From assembly GCA_900546735.1 (NCBI GenBank), contig URDW01000120.1, forward strand, positions 1-6,379: a stretch of 6,379 nt of DNA, written 5' to 3'. The notes beneath the pieces were generated by a model. It saw nothing but the letters and a program-made list of their open reading frames with translations, ran no database searches and was not told the origin of the DNA. This stretch comes from an uncultured Oscillospiraceae bacterium. Its GTDB lineage: Bacteria; Bacillota; Clostridia; Oscillospirales; Acutalibacteraceae. Position numbers and translations under genes: made by a program. This document shows positions 1 through 6,331 of this stretch, piece by piece (position 1 is the first letter of the stretch; the number at the start of each line of letters is the position of its first letter).

Positions 1-46
1 AGATCGCTCAGTGTCTCGTGGGCTCGGAGATGTGTATAAGAGACAG
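1..46 (+). other. Untrimmed Nextera (Tn5) Read-2 adapter, 5' end
   Basis: This is synthetic library sequence, not genome. Positions 28-46 are the 19-base Tn5 mosaic end used in Nextera libraries, 13-27 are the rest of the Read-2 transposase adapter, 5-12 (CGCTCAGT) sit where the 8-base i7 index lies, and 1-4 (AGAT) match the end of the P7 flow-cell oligo. The same sequence occurs as its reverse complement at the other end of the contig. It places an artificial TAA (37-39) in frame ahead of the first gene, so gene callers will wrongly begin that gene at an internal codon. The assignment rests on recalled adapter sequence and is very secure. Confidence 0.98.
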
Positions 47-48
47 CC

Positions 49-2004
49 TTAAAGGCAGACGGCGTACAGGAAGCGGCGTGGCCGGCCGAGGCAGACGGCA
101 ATGTCGTGTCGGTCGATGACCCGACCGGCGACATCACCCGGGCGGCTGAAGCATTTTGGAACTTGGTTGCGGCGCGTTACCAGGATGACTATCAGGACAA
201 AACCTATAGCGCCTCTGGCGTATACGGCAGCGATTATACCATACAGGGTGTAAAGGAAAAAATCAGCGAAGCGCTGCAAAACGACCGCTACGGCATGGGC
301 GCGTACTGGGCGCAGGCCGAGCGTGCGCTGAACTGCTTTGTCGCTTATCAAAATGGCGATGGTATGCGCGCCGGCACCAAAAGCGTGGTGGAACGGCTGA
401 GTTATCCCTATGCGCCGCAGGCGGCAGACTATGTTTTTACGGTCAACCGCAGCGTGGCCGACCAGCTTTTGGCCGCGGATGATCTGGATGACCTGCCCGA
501 TACGCTCTGTACTGCCGTATCCTATCAGTGGCACCACGATGCGCAAAACCTCTATACCGAATCGGCTGCGGCCGGCAAATGGCTCAAAGTTACCTATTAT
601 ACCGGCTATCGCAACCTGGTCTGGACGGCCAGCAGCCGCACCACCGCCGGGGAAGACAACGAAACGGTGCCGGCGCTCAAAGCATTTTCTGCCTATTTTA
701 CACCAGAACTTTTGGCAACCGACCTGGCTGCGCTCGGCAGGGATGGTCTGCAAGCCATCCTGGCCGACGGCCGGGCCTGTATTGACGCGCTCGGTGATCT
801 GTGGAGCAACGATACCGTCATGAACCACTTTTTTGACAAGGCGGCTGTCGAATCGTTTATGGCCGAAGTGCAGGCCGCGTGCGGCAGCACACCGGCAGCA
901 GAGGAAGAGGGTGCCGCGTCGTCCGCCGGCAGCGACATCGGTCTGGATCTGGATCTGAACACCTTGCTCGACCAGAGCGCCCTGCAAAAGCGCCTGAGTC
1001 ACGAGGACAAGCAGATCATCGTCGGCGTCACGGTCGCGATCGTGGCCGTTGTGTCGATCATCCTGTCGGTGCTTTATTACACCGGCGTCACGCGCTTTGC
1101 CACCCCGGTGGAGAGCACCGAGGGCAAATACCTGTTCTGCTACTTTGTGGGCAACACACCGCAGGAGGAAAAGATCCATTTTGCCGTCAGTGAAGACGGT
1201 TACAACTTTACGCCTTTGAACGGCAATGAACCGATCGTGGAAAACACGGCCGGCACCAAGTCGGTGCGCGACCCTTACATTTTGCAGGGGCAGGACGGCA
1301 AGTTCTATATTGTGGCAACAGATATGAAAAGCGAGGACGGCTGGACCTCCAACCATGCGCTCGTCACCTGGGAATCGAGCGACCTGATCCACTGGAGCGA
1401 ACCGACCATTCTGGACATCCGTGATTTCGGCGGCGAATTTGCAAACACCAACCGCGCCTGGGCGCCGCAGGCCATCTGGGATCCTGAAGCCGGCCAGTAT
1501 ATGGTCTACTGGGCTAACTCGACCTTGGAAAACGACAGCAGCGCCATTTACTACGCTTATACGTCTGACTTCAAAACGTGGAACACCAGACCGCAGCTGC
1601 TTTATGAGCGCCCCGGCGTGCAGACGATCGATGCCGACATCGTTTATAACGAGAAAAACGGCATGTATTACCTGTACTTTAAGTTTGAAGAGGACCAGAC
1701 GATCGCTTATGTAAAGTCCGAAAATCTGACCGGCCCTTACGCCAGCGAACCGGTCACCGTGTCGCTGGCGCCCACAGGCGTGGAGGGCAGCACAATGTAT
1801 AACATCACCGGCACTGACACCTGGGTCATGCTGATGGATGAATACGGCGAAGGCCGCTTCTTTGCCCAGCAGACAACGGACATGGAGCATTTTGAAAAAC
1901 TGGCCCGCTGGGACTACTCACTCGATTTCAGCCCGCGCCACGGCTCGGTCATCCCGATCACCGACGAACAGTACAGTGCGCTTCTGGCCGCTTACGGCAC
2001 ATAA
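49..2004 (+). CDS. Membrane-anchored GH43 glycoside hydrolase with unknown N-terminal region (5' partial)
   Basis: Predicted exo-acting glycosidase of family GH43, a five-bladed propeller family that includes alpha-L-arabinofuranosidases and beta-xylosidases; it resembles the Bt3655-like group. The frame is open from the adapter junction; the first whole genomic codon is at 49, giving 651 codons. The GTG at 106 is not a credible start, since nothing resembling a ribosome binding site precedes it and coding continues upstream. Residues counted from 49: 1 to about 280 form a largely helical, Tyr/Asp/Ala-rich region I do not recognise; about 279-303 is an acidic Ala/Glu/Ser/Asp-Leu linker; 322-344 is one strong transmembrane helix (IIVGVTVAIVAVVSIILSVL); about 353-649 is GH43. 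Expected catalytic residues are present: base Asp408 in VRDPYI, pKa-modulating Asp528 in TIDADIV, acid Glu579 in GVEGS. WAPQ and the late PRHGSVIPIT also fit the family. Basic residues before the helix suggest N-in, GH43-out topology. The true N-terminus, which could hold another helix, is missing. Substrate is unproven. Confidence 0.88.
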   Translation, partial: LKADGVQEAAWPAEADGNVVSVDDPTGDITRAAEAFWNLVAARYQDDYQDKTYSASGVYGSDYTIQGVKEKISEALQNDRYGMGAYWAQAERALNCFVAYQNGDGMRAGTKSVVERLSYPYAPQAADYVFTVNRSVADQLLAADDLDDLPDTLCTAVSYQWHHDAQNLYTESAAAGKWLKVTYYTGYRNLVWTASSRTTAGEDNETVPALKAFSAYFTPELLATDLAALGRDGLQAILADGRACIDALGDLWSNDTVMNHFFDKAAVESFMAEVQAACGSTPAAEEEGAASSAGSDIGLDLDLNTLLDQSALQKRLSHEDKQIIVGVTVAIVAVVSIILSVLYYTGVTRFATPVESTEGKYLFCYFVGNTPQEEKIHFAVSEDGYNFTPLNGNEPIVENTAGTKSVRDPYILQGQDGKFYIVATDMKSEDGWTSNHALVTWESSDLIHWSEPTILDIRDFGGEFANTNRAWAPQAIWDPEAGQYMVYWANSTLENDSSAIYYAYTSDFKTWNTRPQLLYERPGVQTIDADIVYNEKNGMYYLYFKFEEDQTIAYVKSENLTGPYASEPVTVSLAPTGVEGSTMYNITGTDTWVMLMDEYGEGRFFAQQTTDMEHFEKLARWDYSLDFSPRHGSVIPITDEQYSALLAAYGT

Positions 2005-2021
2005 CCTTTTAAAAAGCCAAT

Positions 2022-2062
2022 CAACAAGGCGAAAGCAAAATGCTTTCGCCTTGTTGCGTTTT
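2022..2062. terminator. Bidirectional intrinsic terminator between convergent genes
   Basis: A perfect 16-bp inverted repeat (2022-2037 with 2041-2056) surrounds an AAA loop. On the plus strand it is followed by CGTTTTATT, a short U-tract, 18 nt after the GH43 stop codon. On the minus strand the stem is followed by ATTGGCTTTTTAAAA, so it can also end the AraC transcript, whose stop codon at 2061-2063 abuts the stem. It therefore serves both converging genes. The plus-strand U-tract is closer to the stem and more canonical than the minus-strand one. Confidence 0.92.
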
Positions 2063-2807
2063 ATTGATCTGCGCCGGCTGCCTCCTGCTTTGGTGTTTTG
2101 CCGAAGCGTTTTTTGTAAAGGGCTATAAAGTAGCTTTCACTGCAAAACTGCAGCTGGTAAGCCGTTTCTGAAATGGGGTGGCCGCGCCGGAGCATGCGCC
2201 TGGCTTCCTGCAGCCGTGCTTCTGCAATGTACTGACCAATCGTTTTGCCGGTCTCTTTTTTAAACTGCCGCCCCAGGTAGTCGGTCGACAGGCTGCAAAA
2301 CGCCGCCACGTCGCATGTTTTTATGGGCTTAAAAACCGATACTTCAATAAAGTACACGGCCCGCCGCACCGTTTTGCCAAGCGGTCGGTTTTGTGTTCGG
2401 ATCTCGTGCACCAGGGTCGTGATCTCAAACAGCTTTTGCAGCAAAAACGGCAAAATTTCTTCGGCGCGCGTCATGGCGTCCACCTGTAAAATACATTCGT
2501 CCGAAAATCGGAAGGCCGCCGCCTCGTGCATCCCGCCGCGTATGGCGTGGCGCGTGGCCAGGGCAATGCAGCAAACGCCCCAGTACTGCATCTGTTTTAA
2601 GTCGTCGTTGCTCATGCGCCCGATCACCACGTTTTCCTGCACCAGGTGCTCCAGCACTTCTTCGGCACCGTGCAGGTCGCCGTTTTCCACGCAGGCGTAA
2701 AGCGCCTCTTCCGTCTCGTACGGCGTGTGGATAAATTCAAAGTCCTGCTGTTCAAAGCGCTTCTTTTTCGGCACCATTTTGATGCTGTCCATCTCCAGTT
2801 TTTGCAC
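2061..2807 (-). CDS. AraC/XylS-family transcriptional regulator
   Basis: DNA-binding transcription factor, probably responding to a carbohydrate signal. The start chosen is GTG at 2807-2805, seven bases after a perfect AGGAGG (2820-2815 on the minus strand), giving 248 residues. The in-frame GTG at 2813 lies almost on top of that site and is less likely; an ATG a few codons inside is also possible. The C-terminal 100 residues (about 148-240) are a typical AraC double helix-turn-helix: first helix pair around KTCDVAAFCSLSTDYLGRQF, then the RLQEARRML linker helix, then the second pair ending SESYFIALYKKRFGKTP. The N-terminal part (FIHTPYETEEALYACVENGD..., ATRHAIRGGM, FRFSDECILQ) is not a cupin. 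It matches a helical sensor-like region common in clostridial AraC proteins of the YesN-like type; its ligand is unknown. It is divergent from the GH3 gene and convergent with the GH43 gene, which suggests local control, possibly with autoregulation through the direct repeats upstream. Confidence 0.93.
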   Translation of the reverse strand: MQKLEMDSIKMVPKKKRFEQQDFEFIHTPYETEEALYACVENGDLHGAEEVLEHLVQENVVIGRMSNDDLKQMQYWGVCCIALATRHAIRGGMHEAAAFRFSDECILQVDAMTRAEEILPFLLQKLFEITTLVHEIRTQNRPLGKTVRRAVYFIEVSVFKPIKTCDVAAFCSLSTDYLGRQFKKETGKTIGQYIAEARLQEARRMLRRGHPISETAYQLQFCSESYFIALYKKRFGKTPKQEAAGADQ

Positions 2808-2814
2808 AGGCACA

Positions 2815-2820
2815 CCTCCT
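2815..2820 (-). promoter_or_regulatory. Ribosome binding site of the AraC gene (decides the start)
   Basis: A perfect AGGAGG on the minus strand. It is one base from the upstream GTG at 2813, too close for initiation, but seven bases from the in-frame GTG at 2807. This is why the second GTG is preferred. Confidence 0.8.
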
Positions 2821-2827
2821 CGTTCAA

Positions 2828-2856
2828 AGTATACTACGAAAAAATTATAAAAACAA
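2828..2856 (-). promoter_or_regulatory. Candidate promoter of the AraC gene
   Basis: On the minus strand, TATACT (2833-2828, 5 of 6 to the sigma-70-type -10 box) is preceded by a 17-base spacer and TTGTTT (2856-2851, 3 of 6 to the -35 box). An alternative -10, a perfect TATAAT at 2849-2844, lies inside the spacer but has no good -35. The element overlaps the tandem repeats, so a protein bound there would affect AraC transcription. Confidence 0.45.
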
Positions 2857-2875
2857 CGAAATTTTTATATAATCG
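2836..2875. promoter_or_regulatory. Tandem 20-bp direct repeat, putative AraC-type operator
   Basis: Two adjacent 20-bp units, 2836-2855 and 2856-2875, both begin ACGAAA, share TTATA and AA in the middle and C near the end, and match at 14 of 20 positions by eye. AraC-family proteins commonly bind direct repeats spaced about two helical turns apart, which is the spacing here. The pair lies between the divergent AraC and GH3 genes and overlaps candidate -10/-35 elements on both strands. Some of the match comes from local AT-richness, so binding by the adjacent regulator is inference. Confidence 0.5.
2845..2873 (+). promoter_or_regulatory. Candidate promoter of the GH3-kinase operon
   Basis: A perfect plus-strand TATAAT occurs at 2868-2873, with a weak -35-like TTATAA 17 bases upstream (2845-2850, 3 of 6). 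The weak -35 box would suit a promoter that depends on an activator. The -10 box lies inside the second direct repeat, which fits regulation from that site. The implied leader before the GH3 start codon is about 85 nt. Confidence 0.4.
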
Positions 2876-2900
2876 CTTGGTCTGCCTCTGTACAATACAA

Positions 2901-2935
2901 TCAGGGGCAGCTTTATTTTTGTGCCTGCTGCCTGA
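2901..2935 (+). other. Leader hairpin upstream of the GH3 gene
   Basis: TCAGG plus CAGC (2901-2905, 2908-2911) can pair with GCTG plus CCTGA (2927-2935), making a 9-bp stem with a two-G bulge and a 15-base T-rich loop. It lies in the presumed 5' leader, 30 bases before the GH3 start codon. There is no U-tract after it, so it is not an ordinary terminator. It may affect mRNA stability or be chance. Confidence 0.3.
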
Positions 2936-2954
2936 AAATTTGAAGTTTGGAAAT

Positions 2955-2960
2955 GGGGAG
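2955..2960 (+). promoter_or_regulatory. Ribosome binding site of the GH3 gene
   Basis: GGGGAG, a good but not perfect Shine-Dalgarno sequence, is five bases before the ATG at 2966. It supports that ATG as the start. Confidence 0.75.
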
Positions 2961-2965
2961 AAAAG

Positions 2966-5413
2966 ATGAAATATGCAGATCTGATCGGGAAAATGACTTT
3001 GCAGGAGAAAGCCGGGCTTTGCTCGGGGCTCGATTACTGGCACACCAAGCCGGTCGAACGGCTCGGCGTGCCGTCCATCATGCTGTCGGACGGGCCGCAC
3101 GGGCTGCGCCGTCATCCCGGCAAGGTCAAGGGCAAAAACAAGCGCATGCCGCTGCCGGCCACCTGTTTTCCGCTCGCATGCTTAAGCGCCTGTTCGTGGG
3201 ATACGGCGCTTTTGCGCGAAGTCGGCGCCGCGATCGGGGAAGAGGCGCTGGCACAGCAGGTGTCGGTGGTGCTCGGCCCGGGCGTGAACATCAAACGTTC
3301 GCCGCTTTGCGGGCGCAATTTTGAATATTTTTCGGAAGACCCGCTGCTTTCCGGCTGTATTGGCGCGGCCTGGGTGCAGGGCGTGCAGTCCAAAGGTGTC
3401 GGCGCCTGTGTCAAGCATTTTGCCGCCAACAGCCAGGAGGCGTACCGCATGACTTCGGATTCGGTTGTGGATATGCGGGCGCTGCGCGAGATCTATCTGC
3501 CGGCGTTTGAAACGGTCGTGCGCCGTGCGCAGCCGTGGAGCGTTATGAGCGCTTACAACAAGCTGAACGGCGCTTACTGCACGGAGAATAGCTGGCTTTT
3601 GACCGACGTACTGCGCCGCGACTGGGGCTTTCAGGGCTTTGTCGTGTGCGACTGGGGCGCGGAAAATGACCGCGTCTGCGGCCTGCGCGCCGGCAATGAC
3701 CTGGAAATGCCGGCTTCAAGCGGTATCGGCGACGGTAAGATCGTGCAGGCCGTGCAAAACGGCACGCTGGACGAATCGGTTCTGGATGCGTGCGTCGACC
3801 GGGTGCTGGATTTTGTCTTTCACGCCGAGGATACGCGCCGCGCTTATGATGGCAGGCCGTTTGACCGGCAGGCGCATCATGCGCTGGCACGCCGTGCAGC
3901 CGCGCAGTCTATGGTGCTGCTCAAAAATGAGGGCGCGGTTCTGCCGCTGCAGCCCGGTGCAAATGTGGCCGTCATCGGCGCAATGGCTGAAACGCCGCGT
4001 TACCAGGGTGCCGGCAGCTCGCAGGTCAATCCCACGCAGGTCGACAGTTTTTTAGATGCCGCCGTACGGGAGGATCTGCACATTACCTACGCGCCCGGTT
4101 ATGACCGCACAAAGGATGTGCCGGACGATGCCCTTTTAAAACAGGCGCAGACTGCCGCCGCTGCGGCCGACGTTGTACTTGTGTTCATCGGCCTGCCGGA
4201 GGCGTATGAGGCCGAGGCGCAGGATCGAAAGTCCATGGCGCTGCCGCCGGCACATAACGCGCTGGTGGACGCCGTCTGTTCGGTCCATGAAAATGTGGTC
4301 GTGGTCCTTTCGGGCGGTGCGCCGGTCGAAATGCCGTGGCTCGGCCGGGTGAAAGGGCTTTTGAACGCTTCGCTGGCCGGCCAGGCCGGCGCCGGTGCCA
4401 TTGCGGATATTGTGACCGGCCGTGTCAACCCAAGCGGCAAGCTGGCGGAAACTTACCCGCTTTCTGCGGCAGATGTGCCCTGCGCCGAAACATTCGGCGC
4501 GCCGGTCGCGCCGCTTTATAAAGAAAGTGTTTTTGTCGGCTACCGTTACTATGACACTGTCGGGGCAGCGGTGTGCTTCCCGTTTGGGTTCGGTCTCTCG
4601 TACACCACATTTGCTTACAGTGATCTGCAGCTGTGTTTTTTGCCGGATGATGCGGCGGCCGAGGTGTCGTTTACACTCGAAAATACCGGCAGACGCGCCG
4701 GGGCAGAAGTCGCCCAGGTATATCTGCATGCAAAAAGCAGCGCCGTGTTTCGCCCGGTGCATGCGCTTTGCGGTTTTGAAAAGGTCTTTTTACAGCCGGG
4801 TGAAAAAAGGCGCGTGACGCTGCGCCTTGACCGCCGTGCATTTTCCTATTACAATGTAGAGGAAAAGAAGTGGTGCGCCGAAAGCGGCGACTGGACGGTG
4901 GAGGTCGGTGCCTCCAGCCGCGATATCCGTTTAACGGGTGCAATAACGGCTGAATTCGCCGGCACACGGCCGAATGCACCGGATTACCGCAAAACAGCGC
5001 CGCTTTATTACACCGGGCGCGTTTCGCATGTGCCCGACGAGCAGTTTGCCGCCGTTTACGGCCGTGCCCTGCCGCCGCAGACGCGCGACAAAAGCGCGCC
5101 GCTTGATTTGAACAGCACGATTTCCGACGGGCGTGATGTGCCGGCTGTGCGCGTGCTCAAAAAAGTGATCACACTGGCCGTTTCGGCCGCTTCGCCGAAT
5201 CCGGCGCAGGCCGAGGTGGCGGTGCACTCTGTAATGTCGATCCCGATCCGGCTGCTCATCTCTATGAGCCAGGGCGTCATCTCGCCGTCCATCGCGCAGG
5301 CCATGGTGGAAATTTTGGACGGCCGCGGCGTGGCGCGCCCGCTTTTTAAAATCTTGGGCGGGCTTGCAAAAACGATCCGTTACCTGCCGAAATTGCTGAA
5401 CACCGTTTCATAA
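2966..5413 (+). CDS. bglB: Family 3 glycoside hydrolase, BglB-type beta-glucosidase/beta-xylosidase
   Basis: Retaining exo-beta-glycosidase that releases terminal beta-linked sugars from oligosaccharides. There is no signal peptide, so it is expected in the cytoplasm. All 815 residues are present. Order: GH3 TIM-barrel domain about 8-290, alpha/beta sandwich about 310-545, fibronectin-III-like domain about 562-660, then a C-terminal extension about 661-815. Visible sites: substrate-binding Asp42 in SDGPHGLR, Lys150-His151 in KHFAANSQE, nucleophile Asp229 in VVCDWGA (usually SDW), and probable acid/base Glu417 in YEAEAQDR. FPFGFGLSYTTF marks the end of the sandwich domain. The N-terminal GLCSGLDYWHTKPVERLG and the GRNFEYFSEDP stretch closely resemble Clostridium thermocellum beta-glucosidase B as I remember it, hence the symbol. 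The last 25 residues form a cationic, probably amphipathic helix. It is the first gene of an operon with the downstream kinase-fold gene. Beta-xylosidase activity is possible given the GH43 neighbour; exact substrate is not readable from sequence. Confidence 0.95.
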   Translation: MKYADLIGKMTLQEKAGLCSGLDYWHTKPVERLGVPSIMLSDGPHGLRRHPGKVKGKNKRMPLPATCFPLACLSACSWDTALLREVGAAIGEEALAQQVSVVLGPGVNIKRSPLCGRNFEYFSEDPLLSGCIGAAWVQGVQSKGVGACVKHFAANSQEAYRMTSDSVVDMRALREIYLPAFETVVRRAQPWSVMSAYNKLNGAYCTENSWLLTDVLRRDWGFQGFVVCDWGAENDRVCGLRAGNDLEMPASSGIGDGKIVQAVQNGTLDESVLDACVDRVLDFVFHAEDTRRAYDGRPFDRQAHHALARRAAAQSMVLLKNEGAVLPLQPGANVAVIGAMAETPRYQGAGSSQVNPTQVDSFLDAAVREDLHITYAPGYDRTKDVPDDALLKQAQTAAAAADVVLVFIGLPEAYEAEAQDRKSMALPPAHNALVDAVCSVHENVVVVLSGGAPVEMPWLGRVKGLLNASLAGQAGAGAIADIVTGRVNPSGKLAETYPLSAADVPCAETFGAPVAPLYKESVFVGYRYYDTVGAAVCFPFGFGLSYTTFAYSDLQLCFLPDDAAAEVSFTLENTGRRAGAEVAQVYLHAKSSAVFRPVHALCGFEKVFLQPGEKRRVTLRLDRRAFSYYNVEEKKWCAESGDWTVEVGASSRDIRLTGAITAEFAGTRPNAPDYRKTAPLYYTGRVSHVPDEQFAAVYGRALPPQTRDKSAPLDLNSTISDGRDVPAVRVLKKVITLAVSAASPNPAQAEVAVHSVMSIPIRLLISMSQGVISPSIAQAMVEILDGRGVARPLFKILGGLAKTIRYLPKLLNTVS

Positions 5414-5419
5414 ATGCAC

Positions 5420-5425
5420 AGGAGG
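5420..5425 (+). promoter_or_regulatory. Ribosome binding site of the kinase-fold gene
   Basis: A perfect AGGAGG is seven bases before the ATG at 5433 and begins six bases after the GH3 stop codon. It fixes the start of the last gene and shows that the two genes are read from one transcript. Confidence 0.9.
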
Positions 5426-5432
5426 ATTTTTT

Positions 5433-6331
5433 ATGGTCAGCAAAACAAAGTATGCGCTGGATTTCCAGACGGTCTGCCGTCTGTTTCAGCACGCCGGCAT
5501 TTCCGGCGTGGAAGCCGTGCGGCCGCTCGGCGCCGGGGAGTATAACGCGGTGTATGAAGTCACGGCAGACGGCCGGCCTTACGTTTTGAAAGTCGCGCCG
5601 AAAACCGGCACGCCCGTCATGACGTATGAAAAGGACATGATGTCGTCAGAAGTGTACTGGTATGAACAGATGCGCACCCACACTTCCATCCGCGTGCCGC
5701 AGGTCTTTTTCAGCGACTTCAGCCGCACTCTGCTCGACGCCGACTGGTTTATTATGGAAAAATTGCCGGGCGTTACGAAAGACCGGTTTTCAATGACGCC
5801 GGCAGAACGGCAGCAGGTGCAGAAACAGCTTGCCGCCATGGCGGCCGAGCTGCATGCCATTTCGTCTGACAAAGCGGGTTATATTCAAAACGGCCTTTAT
5901 GACAACTGGTACCTTGCGCTTTGTTCCATGGTGCAGAACCTGCTGAACGACGCTGCGCGCAAAGGCCATCGCTCGCGCCGCGGGCAGAAGTTACTAAAAC
6001 TTGTGCAGGCAAACCGTGCGCTTTTGGAGCCGGTCGCCTGCACCATGGTCAATTTTGATATTTGGGACCCGAATATTTTATGTACGCGCGAAAACGGGCA
6101 GATCAAACTTTCCTGGATCGACCCGGAGCGCAGCTTTTGGGGCGATCCGATTTTGGACTTTTTCTGCCTGGAAACGGAAAAGCCGCTCGCTTCCAAAACG
6201 GTTTCGCTGCAGGGCTACAATGCTGCCGCGGGGCGCCAGGTCCGCTGCAGCGCAGAGGAAAAGCGCCGTTTGGCCTTTGGCCACGGGCTTGGCGGGCTGA
6301 TCATGGAAGCGGAAAAGTACTACCGCTACAC
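5433..6331 (+). CDS. APH/choline-kinase-fold phosphotransferase family protein (3' partial)
   Basis: Small-molecule kinase fold related to aminoglycoside phosphotransferases, choline kinases and N-acetylhexosamine 1-kinase (PF01636 type). ATG at 5433 has a perfect AGGAGG. The frame runs 299 whole or near-whole codons to the adapter junction without a stop, so the C-terminus is missing; family members are usually 250-350 residues, so probably little is lost. Visible: nucleotide-loop region GAGEYNAVYEV (33-43), ATP-binding lysine Lys53 in YVLKVAP, Glu73 or Glu78 in the C-helix region SSEVYWYEQM, hinge-like WFIMEKLPG, catalytic loop VNFDIWDPNIL with Asp209 and Asn214, and metal-binding Asp230 in WIDPE followed by GDPILDF. 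The usual His of the H-x-D catalytic loop is Asn207. It is co-transcribed with the GH3 gene, 19 nt apart, which favours a role in metabolising a released sugar or glycoside over antibiotic resistance. That role is inference. Residues read past 6331 are adapter. Confidence 0.85.

Noticed and set aside
106..108. GTG at 106 as the start of the GH43 gene
   Set aside because: No ribosome binding site precedes it and the frame is open back to the adapter junction. It is simply the first start-like codon after the adapter's artificial stop.
49..1890. A 613-codon open frame on the minus strand opposite the GH43 gene
   Set aside because: It is as long as a real gene, but it lacks recognisable domains and reads as a His/Arg/Val-rich translation typical of the antisense of GC-rich coding sequence. 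The plus strand has a clear GH43 with catalytic residues and a proper terminator.
2891..2901. Two overlapping TACAAT boxes as the GH3 promoter
   Set aside because: No -35-like sequence lies at a workable distance upstream. The perfect TATAAT at 2868 next to the repeats is a better candidate, though these cannot be fully excluded.
4136..4762. Open frame of about 208 codons on the minus strand within the GH3 gene
   Set aside because: It lies wholly opposite conserved GH3 sequence and shows no domain or ribosome binding site.
5433..6331. Aminoglycoside resistance gene
   Set aside because: Only the general kinase fold is shared. The catalytic loop differs from the usual H-x-D pattern, and the operon context with a GH3 enzyme points to metabolism.
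47..6331. CRISPR array, tRNA, rRNA or prophage genes
   Set aside because: No regularly spaced repeats, cloverleaf-like sequences, rRNA segments or phage-like proteins were seen on either strand.
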